Source: Gryganskiella cystojenkinii (lineage: Eukaryota > Mortierellomycota > Mortierellomycetes > Mortierellales > Mortierellaceae). From it: 27,423 nucleotides of DNA. The stretch spans positions 1 through 27,423 of the forward strand of contig JAAAIG010000482.1 of assembly GCA_015852425.1 (NCBI GenBank), read 5' to 3'. Of the stretch, positions 1 through 9,374 are shown one piece after another; the first letter of the stretch is position 1; every line of letters begins with the position of its first letter. The notes under the pieces were generated by a model. That model was given only the letters and a program-made list of their open reading frames with translations, had not been told where the DNA came from and did no database searches. The translations under genes and the position numbers were made by a program.

Positions 1-1000
1 AGAGGCGAAGTAATTAAGACAGTGCAGACGCGTGTGCTAAAGATATCCGTTTGCATCCAATGAAAATCGTGTTGATGATACTCCTGAATGAAAAGCCAAC
101 TTTGGCCTTGGGCCACTGGCGGGTACAAGAGCTCAAGAGCTGCCTCCTTTGGCCTCGCCGACTAGTCCTACATCTCTTCCTCGGGCTAACCTCGGTGTTC
201 TTCTTCCTTGATGCCGATAAAGCTGTCTGTCATCTTTGGGTGAAGGAAACCCGGGGTTGGCTCGCAGTCGGGAGCTTTTGAAGGTCACTCAAGTATGTCA
301 GAAGTTGGCGAGATTTGAGGACTTTTTTTTGGACCTTTCCTCAGATCCTTATAATCTGCTCCGTCGTTAGGGGTGGTTGTATTGTCGCTGCTATGCCCTG
401 TTCCTCTAGTAAAAAGTCTGCAGGATCAAGTCTAGTGCCATCAAACATGAAGAAATGGAAATTATATATACAAATTAGAATCCAAGATCCTCTTAGAAGT
501 CATACTGTCAATCAAACAAGTAGTACCTTTATAGGGACCGTTTTTGGGAGCTTTCTGAAATGTTGGCTCAGATCCATAGCAGCCTTCAATCCTGGATTCA
601 GCGCTATGAGTATGTGCAAAATGAATTGCTCCACCAATGCATCCGGCGACTTTGGTTTGCGGGCTTTAGGTCTTCGTACGACTATTGAATCTCGAAGGAC
701 AGTCAACAAGAGAGTCCTGATAACCAAGTGGACCCAGTCATCAGAATATATCCTAAAAATGAGACTGGTTCGTTCATTGCCAGTTGGTCCTGGGACGTCT
801 GTTGGCCCCCTTCACGTTCGTCGGCCATGAATTGGGATTGTTGGGGAGCATCAGAGAGAAGGTGTAGAAGGATTCTAATCTCTGGTATCTTGAGAACATG
901 GTGCTTGGCAGTGTTCGCGACAGAGATCGCTATATCTAGTCTCTGAGAAGCCAGGTCGATATTGGCAGTGGAGTGATCGGTCGCACGTCGGAGGCATTCT
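1..1000 (+). other. Eroded coding-like sequence upstream of the Fanzor relic
   Basis: No intact gene is visible. On the plus strand, short stretches read like protein but are interrupted by stops and frame changes. Examples are an amphipathic stretch at about 257-345 (ELLKVTQVCQKLARFEDFFL) and one at about 555-690 containing WIQRYEYVQNELLHQCIRRL, followed at once by a stop. The same stretch also gives open but low-quality frames on the minus strand. Because it lies directly upstream of the zinc-ribbon relic at 1251-1540, it may be the decayed N-terminal part of the same transposon gene. That link is an inference, since I cannot align it to any family by eye. Confidence 0.3.
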
Positions 1001-1600
1001 TTGACTGACCTAGTGGCAAGAGTCGCTGTAGTTGAAACTGACCTAGTGATCAAGAACTACGTCGAGCAGATAAACAACGTAAGAGCCCAACTCGAAAGCG
1101 TTAATGGTAGTGTTGTTCTGAAAAAACACAAATGGAGCGCGCAGAAGGCCAAGATCGTAGAATACAGGGTCATGAAGTGGAGAAAGAGTTTTATTACGTT
1201 CGTTTTATTCGTCATTTTCCATATTGCTCACTACAGTGGTCTTTTGTTAGGCTCGACCATTGGGATACATTGTGGTCGGCGTCAACGAGTATTATACCTC
1301 CAAGAAGTGTCCGGTTTGTGAGGATTTCGTCGGGCAAGTCGATATTCGACGGTTGTACTGTCACAGTGCAAAGCTTACATGCACAGAGATGAAATGGGTG
1401 GCCACAACATTGTAAATGTTGTTCGAGGTCACTTTCTCAATCTCCAGCGACCCCGTTACCTGCTACCTGTTGATGCGGAAGGTAAATATCCATGGGAGGA
1501 TGGGTGTCCTGTTTACCGACGCAAGTCCATAACAACAAGACCTTCTTCAAACGAGCAAGCGTCAAACCATCATCAAGTCAAACGAACAGTCAGCCTTATT
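1001..1600 (+). pseudogene. Degenerate Fanzor-like (eukaryotic TnpB/OrfB) RNA-guided nuclease relic, C-terminal part
   Basis: From 1251 one frame reads ARPLGYIVVGVNEYYTSKKC and then PVC, giving the TS-x2-C-x2-C entry to the TnpB/OrfB zinc ribbon (Cys codons at 1308 and 1317). The second pair follows at 1359 (YC) and, in a frame shifted by one base, at 1367 (CKAYMHRD). The RuvC-III-like motif MHRDEMGGHNI begins at 1379, matching the family pattern D-x-NAA-x-NI with its catalytic Asp. A tail, RPRYLLPVDAEGKYPW, follows at about 1450-1497. The gene is dead: a TAG at 1248-1250 lies in frame just before the motif block, and only five bases separate the second Cys pair where CxxC spacing needs six, so one base is missing inside the zinc ribbon. 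Residues about 1001-1190 (VETDLVIKNYVEQINNVRAQ) probably belong to the same protein in another frame. In the family, Fanzors are transposon-encoded RNA-guided DNA nucleases. No guide RNA scaffold or terminal repeats were identified. Confidence 0.62.
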
Positions 1601-1640
1601 TGTGTTAACAAATACATGAGGTTATTTCGGTGACGTAGCC

Positions 1641-2288
1641 ATAGAAGCAAATGTGCCAAATCTGAGGAAATGCCATATGATTCGCCTCCTTCCACCGCAA
1701 TGCAATTTGTTTGTTCCTTCACCCCTTGTCACTCTCTCATACCTGTAAGTATTGATATCATCCATGACCGCAAGGACGACGATGACATTTCGTTAGTATG
1801 TATTGTCATCACCGTCGTCTACCAACACCGCACCAGGACACCGGAAGTATTTGAATTTTTGTGGATGAACGGTATGGAAGATCAATACGCCTCGGCCAGC
1901 AATTCAATGGTGCTCGAGTGCAGACGTCCTTCGGCCGTACATTTCCTGTGCAACAAACATTCCAATGTGTCTCCCGACTAGACTCGCAGACTCGGATTCG
2001 CTGCGTTTTCTACAGTCAGGCACGAAAACTCCCGTTTATTTGAGCAATTTCAACACAAATGACTCAATCGTCCCTGTGCCCCTTGCAGCACCACACTTCT
2101 TTTGAACGTTGCAGGAGGTCGCCGAAACCACTGTTGTTTGCACCAAATGCAAACCTCCTCTTCTTTACCAAATATGTGGTTCTTTCTGGGTCAACAGCCA
2201 TTACCTTCCTGCGACAATCATTGGTTCACCAACTTAACGCTCTCTCTCTACCGCCTTTTTCTCTTGTTCTAGATTCACTATATACAAC
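1641..2288 (+). other. Spacer and likely promoter/5' leader of PAB2
   Basis: No gene is supported here. The last 100 bases before the PAB2 start are C/T-rich, as is usual for fungal leaders. Open frames at 1670-2043 lack any recognisable motif and have no splice partners. Confidence 0.5.
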
Positions 2289-3287
2289 ATGTCCGCAGAA
2301 GAGGCACATATCGATCACTCAGTTGCCGATAACGAGGATCTCGACAGAGATGTTGGCGATGAGGTACGCAGGCACCGTCGCCAGGACTATTGACAAGGAC
2401 TCATTCCTCACAGCCGATCCATATTCTAACCACAACTTGACGTTTTTATTTTATATTTGGCTCTTTCCAGGAAATCGAGGCCATGAAGCAACGCGTCAAG
2501 GAGATGGAGGCTGAGGCTGCCAAGCTTCGTGAGATGCAAGCTCAGGCCGAGAAGGACATGAACATGGCTGAAGAAGGTACATAACGTCAAACAAGTTCAA
2601 GGGGTGGGGGCGGGGGGGGGGGGGGGGGGGGAAGACCAGGGTTTTATTTCAATTTAGATGTCGAACGGATAACTAACGACATTTTTTTTTGTAATCCTTA
2701 AATGATCTTAGATAAGGAGGCCGTGGATTCACGTTCCGTTTACGTCGGAAACGTCGATTGGGGCTCAACACCCGAGGAACTTCAGTCCCATTTCCAGTCC
2801 TGCGGTACCATCAACCGTATCACGATTCTTTGCGACAAGTGGACTGGTCAACCCAAGGGTTACGCCTATGTTGAGTTTGCTGACCCTTCGTCGGTCGCTA
2901 ACGCGATGGTCTTGAACGAGTCTTTGTTCCGTGCCCGTTTGATCAAGGTCACGCCCAAGCGTACCAACGTCCCCGGAATGGCCGCTCACCGTGGTGGTCG
3001 TGGACGTGGTCGTGGAGGTTACCGTGGAGGCTTTGCTGGTCATGGCGCCTACGGTGGCGGATATGGTGCCCCTCCCATGTACGGTGGTCCCCCAGCCTAT
3101 GGTGGTGGTGGTGGTTTCCGCGGCCGAGGGTAAGCTTCCCGAGATTTTTCCTGAAATTCAATGAGCTATTCCGAGCAAACTCTTTGGTCGACGCTTACTC
3201 ACCCCTATATTACTTTTTATATTTACTTTGTTCGTTTATAGACGTGGTCGTGGTGGTGCCCGTGGAGGATACTATGCCCCTTACTAA
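2289..3287 (+). CDS. PAB2: Nuclear poly(A)-binding protein 2 (PABPN1/Pab2 type)
   Basis: Four exons, 2289-2363, 2471-2576, 2712-3129 and 3242-3287, join in frame to 214 residues. Every junction is GT-AG and phase-consistent. The layout is that of PABPN1/Pab2: a short acidic N-terminus (1-25), a charged coiled coil (about 26-60, rich in [14 protein letters not shown] heptads), one RRM, and an arginine/glycine tail. RNP2 is VYVGNV at 70-75 and RNP1 is KGYAYVEF at 109-116. The sequence [17 protein letters not shown] after the RRM is characteristic of this family. The tail is RGG/GY-rich and ends in YYAPY, resembling the SWYSPY ending of the human protein. Family role: binds growing poly(A) tails in the nucleus, controls tail length and links polyadenylation to the exosome. 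The start at 2289 is the first ATG and opens [11 protein letters not shown]. The last exon codes only about 15 residues. Intron 2 contains a 20-G run. Very sure of the family. Confidence 0.95.
2601..2631 (+). repeat. Poly-G tract (20 consecutive G) in PAB2 intron 2
   Basis: Bases 2612-2631 are an unbroken run of 20 G, preceded by GGGG, T, GGGGG and C. It lies inside the intron at 2577-2711. G would be on the sense RNA strand, so the pre-mRNA could fold into a G-quadruplex. The exact run length is prone to sequencing error. Confidence 0.9.
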
Positions 3288-5385
3288 ACGGTGCAGAAAC
3301 TCTCAGAAAAGAATGATTGAAGAAGGGTTTACGACATTTTTTTTAGAGTAGAGGCTTTCAGGACATGAGGGATCACAAGGATCAGGGTGTTTTCAATTTG
3401 GGGGGTTTTTTTCGGGATTTATGGATTTGCAGGAACTCTTATTTCTCTTTTCATCTTTGTGCCATCACTCGACCTCCTTTTCATTTCTTTGTTCTGTTTT
3501 ATTACCCACCCCCCTTTCTTTACGGGACTCGCCATGTACAGGGTATCCTCCAGGGCAGCCTCTGACTTGGACTCAGGATATGAGGCGCAGTCAAGAGAAA
3601 AAGAAAAAAAGATTTTTTTAACAAAAAAAGGTATACAAGGAAACAAGTATCATGGCGCGAGTGAAAAAAGGTTATTGCTTAAAAAAAAAAGTCGCATTAA
3701 AAATCAATAAGAAGAAAAAAAAAATAACAAAAGCATTCACAATAACAAGAGAGGAACGTGAAAAGAATAACAGGACAACGAAGCAATAGTACGACAACAC
3801 AAAAAAATACTCTTTAAGCAAATGATCCGCGCCCCCGCAACCGAAAAGCGTGAAAAATAGATGATCACATTCTAACAACGATCAACGGACTCTCTTGGAA
3901 CGATTGGGAGCATCACAATTATCAACGAAGTGGATCGTAATACCGTCTCTTGAACTATGATGATGAAACCAACGACAAGTGGCCAAGTTATAAAACTACA
4001 CTGCTTTATTTTTGCAACCAATGTTCGATGTCTCTTTCGAGAACTTTTCTCTCAGCTTTTTCTGGTTAGACCTGTGTGTCAAATACTCTGAAATAGAGGA
4101 AGGTTAGTTCTGCCAAAGATGCTTCGGGAAGGCGACTTTGGAACTGTCTGCAAGGAGGCGACCCATATTCGCTAGATCGTTGTGAAACGAGTATCCATTT
4201 AAACTATAGTATTGTACAAGAATGTTCACAAATGATAAATGACGCCTCCGCATGCAAGTTTACCGTGACTTCAAAATAGCTTGGATATCCACGTGAATGC
4301 AGTGGTGCCATGCCATATTTCCAATTGAGTCGCAGCCACTGCTGTCCAGTTCTCTTCACGTAAGCATAGATCTAATGGTCCTTAGATGCAATAGCTGTCA
4401 ATCTCCCATACATGCCCTCCGAAAGGCTGAATGACAGCCATGGTTTTCCATTTCAGAGATAGAGTTGCTTTCGTGGTCGCCCTGGTCCTCGATTGGAAGT
4501 TGCTGTGGCATGGTTGTGTGTCGACAGGCATCCATGCACAGAACTTGATAGTGCAATGCATGCAAGGTTGTGTGTCTTTCGACGAGGGATCAGTAGGCCT
4601 ATGGTAATAGAGCAAGAGGAAGGGTTGGTGTTCTCTAATCGGGTTTTCGTGTCTTGATAAAGTTGACTCATTGATTAGAAAATTGACCAGGCACACCGTT
4701 GCGTAGGGACCATTTTGTGCCTGGATGGAGGTGAGGATGAAAATGGTCATGAGATCAGAGGATGCTTTTCTAGAGTCGAAACGATATAGCACAGCACTTT
4801 CCAGTTACCTAAACGAAATATTATGGAGTTTCCTTCGCTTTCGGGTTTATCCATATCATTCCTCTCAATGGCATCCCCCTGATTCTCATTTCGGACTGGC
4901 GCCCTTGAATTTGATCAAAAAGCAACGTTACTATGGACTTGGCTGCGCCCATGACTTTGATCGCTGTTAAAAAAATTAAAAAATTGTGGACACGGCCTGC
5001 ACATGTAAAAGAGGCGTAAAAGGCAAAGCAAACCCTCATTTGCAAACCACTATAAAGTTCATCCTGTCCCACCATACCCTCGAATTTATCCTCGGTTCCC
5101 TTGAAATTACCTTTGTGCGAGAGAAAATAATGCAACCGCGAGGCAGTGATCTCCCAAAGGATGCAAAATCAGTTTAAACGTTGCACAGGGTTTTCCCTCG
5201 CAAAATCGTATTTCGTTCGACTCTGGTGGAAAATGAAATAGCTCACAGAGAAAGCTAACTGTCAACAATCAAGTAGGGCCACAGTATTTTCTCTCCATTT
5301 ATTCCTCCACTCGCTCCTTCTTTTCTTTTCATCCTGCCCTGTTCTTCACTTCCTGATTTTTTCTGCCCATCAGCGTACGGCCACC
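3288..5385. other. AT-rich intergenic spacer
   Basis: The first few hundred bases should hold the PAB2 3' UTR. A strongly A-rich stretch lies at about 3594-3790, with several runs of 7-10 A or T. A short 5.8S-like match at 3883-3898 is discussed as a finding. The longest frame in this spacer (minus, 4382-4792) has no recognisable domain, biased composition or splice partner and is not called. A TATAAAG at 5051-5057 and a C/T-rich stretch before 5386 belong to the next gene's upstream region. Confidence 0.5.
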
Positions 5386-6606
5386 ATGGTGAAAGCCCAC
5401 TTCTTCACTCTCGTCTTTCTCCTCTCTGTCACTCAAGCCCAATCCAATGCCTCTCCATCGTCTTCTTCAAGGCTCGGAAGCGCGATCGGGGGAGCAATAG
5501 GAGGAGTCACCATCCTTGCTGCGATTGGATTCTTCATTTATAGACGATACAGACACTCACCTGCACTCAACTATCTTCGGGGATACCGTGCTTTTATCGC
5601 GTTTACCGCTTTTGTGAATGGAACCTTTGCCGTTGTGACTGGGATTGGGAGTGCAATCGGCAAGGCTGACATCGACTATCTGACCGAGACCGAATACTCG
5701 ATTCTTGCCTGGATCAACCTAGGTTCTTCAGTCGCCATCGTTTCTATATACATGTATTCAGCTAGGGCAAGTACTAGTCGATGGGCCCCCAAATTTCTCC
5801 GAGCTTGTGTCATCTTGGCTATTGCAGTGGTGTTATTATACATCAATGGAAATTTGATCCATAATGAAATTGTCATGCGAAGCTACTACCGCGAACCAAA
5901 TGGAATACCCTACGACAAATCTGAACTCCCCGATGCTTGGAACTGTTCACTCTCCCCAGAATACAAACCAAATGGTCATGGCGGCCCATGGTGCTACATC
6001 AAGTGGAGCGACATATTCCTGTCCTTGATCTTGGCCACACTTATAGTCTTGGAGGTGGTGTCCACGCTTTTGATGGGTGGTCAACCTGGTTATGAGGATT
6101 CGACCAAAGTCACAAGTGTGAGATCAGAGCTCATCCAACCGCCTTTCCAACGACACGAGCAGCACCCTATGGTACCGGCTCTATGGCCACTACCTGCGCC
6201 AGCGAACATGCCAACCGTCAACACCATGCCACTGATAAAGGATTCAGGAACAGAAATCGCATATTATAACGGCCACCAGCAATATCCATATCCCTTGGTG
6301 CCGGACTCAGCCATGCTGCTGCAACAGCACAAGTCGCAAGTAGAGCCACAGCAGCCATTCATTACTCCATTTTCACAACTCGGGACAACAATTCAACAGT
6401 CTCCGCCAGTCAACCAACATGGAAATCTCTCTGCCCAACAAGAACTCCATCAGCAGTTCAGATTTTCAACTCATCCACAACCCAACGTAGTGACTACCAT
6501 TAGCGACACTTTTGCAACAGATCCTTCATCAGAGGGTCCTGCTTATTGGGAACCGAAACCTTTTGTGCCTCCTGCTCACCCGTCCTCAGGACAGAGCCAC
6601 GAGTGA
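5386..6606 (+). CDS. Multi-span membrane protein of unknown function with Gln/Pro-rich tail
   Basis: A single uninterrupted frame of 406 residues starts in an excellent context, GCCACCATGG. Residues 1-18 look like a cleavable signal peptide (hydrophobic core FFTLVFLLSV, then TQAQS). Hydrophobic segments follow at about 31-52 (Gly/Ala-rich, then the basic stop RRYRH), 66-92, 105-124, 138-157 and 209-230. The first resembles the single membrane span of fungal WSC/Mid2-type surface proteins, but the further spans do not fit those families. A loop at about 160-208 carries two cysteines (187 and 203) in NCS and WCYI contexts and an N-glycosylation sequon (NCS, 186-188). Residues 233-406 are hydrophilic, rich in Gln, Pro and Ser, and probably a disordered cytoplasmic tail. 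I do not recognise a family. It is unusual here in having no intron. The gene stands alone, about 2 kb from PAB2 and 1.4 kb from bL12m. Confidence 0.8.
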   Translation: MVKAHFFTLVFLLSVTQAQSNASPSSSSRLGSAIGGAIGGVTILAAIGFFIYRRYRHSPALNYLRGYRAFIAFTAFVNGTFAVVTGIGSAIGKADIDYLTETEYSILAWINLGSSVAIVSIYMYSARASTSRWAPKFLRACVILAIAVVLLYINGNLIHNEIVMRSYYREPNGIPYDKSELPDAWNCSLSPEYKPNGHGGPWCYIKWSDIFLSLILATLIVLEVVSTLLMGGQPGYEDSTKVTSVRSELIQPPFQRHEQHPMVPALWPLPAPANMPTVNTMPLIKDSGTEIAYYNGHQQYPYPLVPDSAMLLQQHKSQVEPQQPFITPFSQLGTTIQQSPPVNQHGNLSAQQELHQQFRFSTHPQPNVVTTISDTFATDPSSEGPAYWEPKPFVPPAHPSSGQSHE

Positions 6607-7179
6607 AAGAATGAGATGTCTTTCTTAGTTATACATAAATATTGACAAAATCGATCCAGCGATGGTTTGCCGTGGATCCGGGATGCTCTCTGGACTCTAG
6701 AGGGCTTAACGGTGGGCCATTTTATCTTGGGTCGCGGAGAAGATTAAGCGTGAGAAGCGACTAGACTAGGAATCCGATGGGAGACAGACAAACAGACAAC
6801 TAATAAATAGGTGTCGGTATTGATGACGGTGGACGAATGAGAGTCTATGTAAAGGAACGGGAGCAAAGAGAATAAATAGCCCTCGTAGGCCACAATAGGG
6901 GTGTGAAGGAGTGCTCGTTGGATTAACGCAGCGCTCTCGGGGCTAGGTAATTATAGATAATTCTGCTGTAAGTTGGATAGGGGTTCGAGAAAGGTGTCAA
7001 GGGTGTACTACTGTATGGCAACGAAAGTTGGATCGTAGATAGTGAAGGGGGTAAAACTTGAAGGTCGTTTATGTTATGAGTGTAGGCACCCTTTCATCTG
7101 CAATAGCCCCAGATCGCGCTCTTCCTTTTTTCACCACCACCTTTCTTCCCCCCCCCCCCCCTATTGTTGAGTGTCCATC

Positions 7180-7365
7180 ATGGCGTTTCGACCTCCTTCC
7201 TCTCGTTCTATCCGCAATCACCCCAACAACTTCAGCTATCTCTTTGACGTTGATCGAGGACCTGACAAGAATGACAGCAACGACGCTGCTCTGATCGTCC
7301 AAAGCAAAGATGCGCCTCAGGGCAGCTACCCTTTCAACTTCATCAAATATAGCTTGAGCTTTTGA
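7180..7365 (+). CDS. Doubtful small ORF, 61 residues
   Basis: The frame begins ATCATGGCG, a fair start context, and reads MAFRPPSSRSIRNHPNNFSY, continuing hydrophilic and balanced in composition to IKYSLSF. A second frame immediately downstream (about 7353-7526) stays open and ends at a good donor, GTAAAG at about 7526. Together they could be the 5' part of a spliced gene, but I could not find a donor/acceptor pair joining them or a convincing downstream exon. It has no recognisable domain. It could equally be chance or a non-coding transcript. Confidence 0.2.
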   Translation: MAFRPPSSRSIRNHPNNFSYLFDVDRGPDKNDSNDAALIVQSKDAPQGSYPFNFIKYSLSF

Positions 7366-7923
7366 GCTTCTTCACCTTGTCGCTCCTTCCTCACCAAGGT
7401 CTCAGACCTGCGCCACCCGTGAACTTGTACACACTTGCTCTTCACCGGGCAAACCAACAGCGTTTGTGCGATGGAGGGCCAGCGTTGCCAGGAAACCTTG
7501 TCTCTTTCTTCTCGTCGACAAACAGGTAAAGTATTCAGACAAGCTTTGCTGTCGGGTGTATTCTTGACAGATTTGTAATAAATATTGTATATAAGGACGA
7601 TTCCTAGGTATTTTCCGTTTCTGTTGACATTGCTCTCCCGTGCTTGTTCAACTTGCTCGCTTTTTTATCCCGTCTCGGAAGCTCTATACTTGAATAAATC
7701 GAACCAAGAGCGTTGAAGATGCTGGGTAAAGAAATGTGGGGTGAATCTCTTTCCTTTCCCTAGGTCGTTTGTCTAGCGTGGCCTGAAGAACAAGGACAAG
7801 TTGACTCGACAATGTCCAACAAATATCAAAGAATAAAAATTGGTGGCGTTTAAATTTTTGCAAGTCCCGCTTTGAAGTCGGGAGCCGAGCCACAAAATTT
7901 ATTTTGGAGGTTTGATCGATCAA

Positions 7924-7956
7924 CGCATGCACACACACACACACACACACACACAT
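7924..7956. repeat. Alternating purine-pyrimidine tract with (CA)13
   Basis: A (CA)13 microsatellite occupies 7930-7955. The bases before it continue strict pyrimidine-purine alternation from 7924, giving about 33 alternating bases. It ends 57 bases upstream of the bL12m start codon, so it lies in the promoter or 5' UTR. Such tracts are length-variable and can adopt Z-DNA. Confidence 0.9.
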
Positions 7957-8012
7957 TCACACTCAATTCACTCTTCCGACAACCTCCCATCCTCACACTC
8001 ACATCCATCACC

Positions 8013-9374
8013 ATGGTAAATAACCAATCTCTGGCAACCACAGACCACGGGACATACCTCTTTGTGCCGGACGCCCGTCAGAAACGCAGGAGAGGATCAC
8101 GAGCAGAGTCAAAGGAATCAGATCTGCCCATGACTGTAGACTCCATGAACGTTCCGCATTCAGGGCCAATCAGTACTCGAGCATACAGCTCGGAACATCA
8201 AAAGAAAAAAATGTTAGACCATTCCATTGATTTGAGTCTGTCTTGACTTCGAGGAGCCAACGAGATCCGATGTGAAGACGCCAAATTAGACTCTACGACA
8301 GTACCCTACTCGACTCTTATATGCGGTTTTTAGTCGCAACCTCGGGATGTCAGGGGCGAGGATTCTGTTTTTGCCCTCTGCTCAGCCATACAAGTCAATT
8401 GGCAACAGCTGACCATATAGTGGATCTCTTTTCTTTCTTAATCTTACTTTCATAGTTGCGCACCATCTCTGCCCGCTTTGCTCCCCGCACCGTCTCCAGG
8501 TACAGGAACTAGATCTGATATATATGTGCACGGCAACAAGAGGACAGGACCCAGGACACACGTAACATAAGGACGACAGGCTGACCTCCCCGTAATAACT
8601 TTTTTTTTTGTTAATATCCTGTCCTTTGTAGAATTGCTCCCCGTGTTGCTGTGAGCAGGGCTGCCAACTATTCTTCGGCCGCTACTGACAAGTTGGAGGC
8701 TCCTGGTTCCAGCAAGGATGTTGACCCCAAGATTGTCTCGATCGTTGACCAGATCTCAGGATTGACTCTTCTCCAGACCGCTGACTTGGTTTCCTTGTTG
8801 AAGGTAAATCACTGGACACCATTCTCTGGAAAATTCCTCCTTTTTTTTTTTGGCAATGGACTCAAGGACAAAAAGTTTAGCAGCCGAGAAGAGATTGCGT
8901 TGTACTAATCCGCTACTTGATCGCTTTGTGTATATAATAGGTTCGCCTCAACATCCAGGAGATCGCTATGCCCGTTGGCGGTGCTGCCCCTGCTCAGGCT
9001 GCTGCCGCTGCCCCAGTTGAGGTAAGAGAAATGAACTTTACAGGAATCAAATGGACTTGGCTTGGGATCATGTCTGTCTTGATGCTAATAAACACGTCTT
9101 GATTCATGTGTTTTTTTTTAAAATTAATGTCGAATAGGAGGAGAAGGTCGCCGAGAAGACCGAGTTTGCTGTCAAGCTCGAGAAGTTTGATGCTGCTGCC
9201 AAGGCCAAGTTGATCCGTGAGATCAAGAACATCATCCCCGGTATTAACCTGGTCGAGGCCAAGAAGTTTGTCGAGGGCGCACCAAAGGTCGTCAAGGAGG
9301 GTTTGAACAAGGCTGACGCCGAGAAGCTCCAGAAGACCCTTCAGGACCTCGGTGCCACCGTCTCCTTGGAGTAA
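8013..9374 (+). CDS. MNP1: Mitochondrial large-subunit ribosomal protein bL12m (L7/L12)
   Basis: Five exons, 8013-8015, 8456-8499, 8632-8803, 8941-9021 and 9138-9374, join in frame to 178 residues. The first exon is only the ATG, in CATCACCATG followed directly by the donor GTAAAT. Exon 2 supplies [15 protein letters not shown], an Arg/Ser/Ala-rich, acid-free mitochondrial presequence. Residues about 48-75 form the L12 N-terminal dimerisation region ([20 protein letters not shown]), followed by an Ala-rich hinge (about 84-100). The C-terminal globular domain (about 106-178) carries the family signatures [34 protein letters not shown] and VVKEG, where translation factors bind. It ends GATVSLE. 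The protein is the multicopy stalk of the mitochondrial ribosome that recruits GTPase factors. No other upstream ATG fits exon 2's frame and presequence, which is why the ATG-only exon was chosen. The family is certain; the 5' end is very likely. Confidence 0.93.

Larger units (their letters stand above)
6607..8012. other. Intergenic spacer with poly-C tract
   Basis: This holds the 3' flank of the membrane-protein gene, with AATAAA-like elements near 6800 and 6870, and the promoter and leader of bL12m. A run of about 14 C lies at about 7149-7162. Only the doubtful small frame at 7180-7365 and the alternating CA repeat at 7924-7956 are called inside it. Confidence 0.5.

Noticed and set aside
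4512..4576. Direct repeat GGTTGTGTGTC at 4512 and 4566
   Set aside because: Eleven bases, two copies, with no associated inverted repeats or coding sequence; not distinguishable from chance.
4382..4792. Minus-strand frame of 136 codons
   Set aside because: Composition is unlike a structured protein, no domain is visible, no splice partners were found, and it lies in a long AT-rich spacer with overlapping plus-strand frames of similar quality.
6940..7000. GGGTTCGAG resembling a tRNA T-loop
   Set aside because: No acceptor-stem pairing, D-loop or anticodon arm could be laid around it; other GTTCGA sites in the window fail the same way.
7872..8246. Plus-strand frame of 124 codons covering the CA repeat
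   Set aside because: It begins upstream of the bL12m ATG, reads through the CA repeat as His-Thr repeats, and continues into bL12m intron 1. It is better explained as chance plus an open intron.
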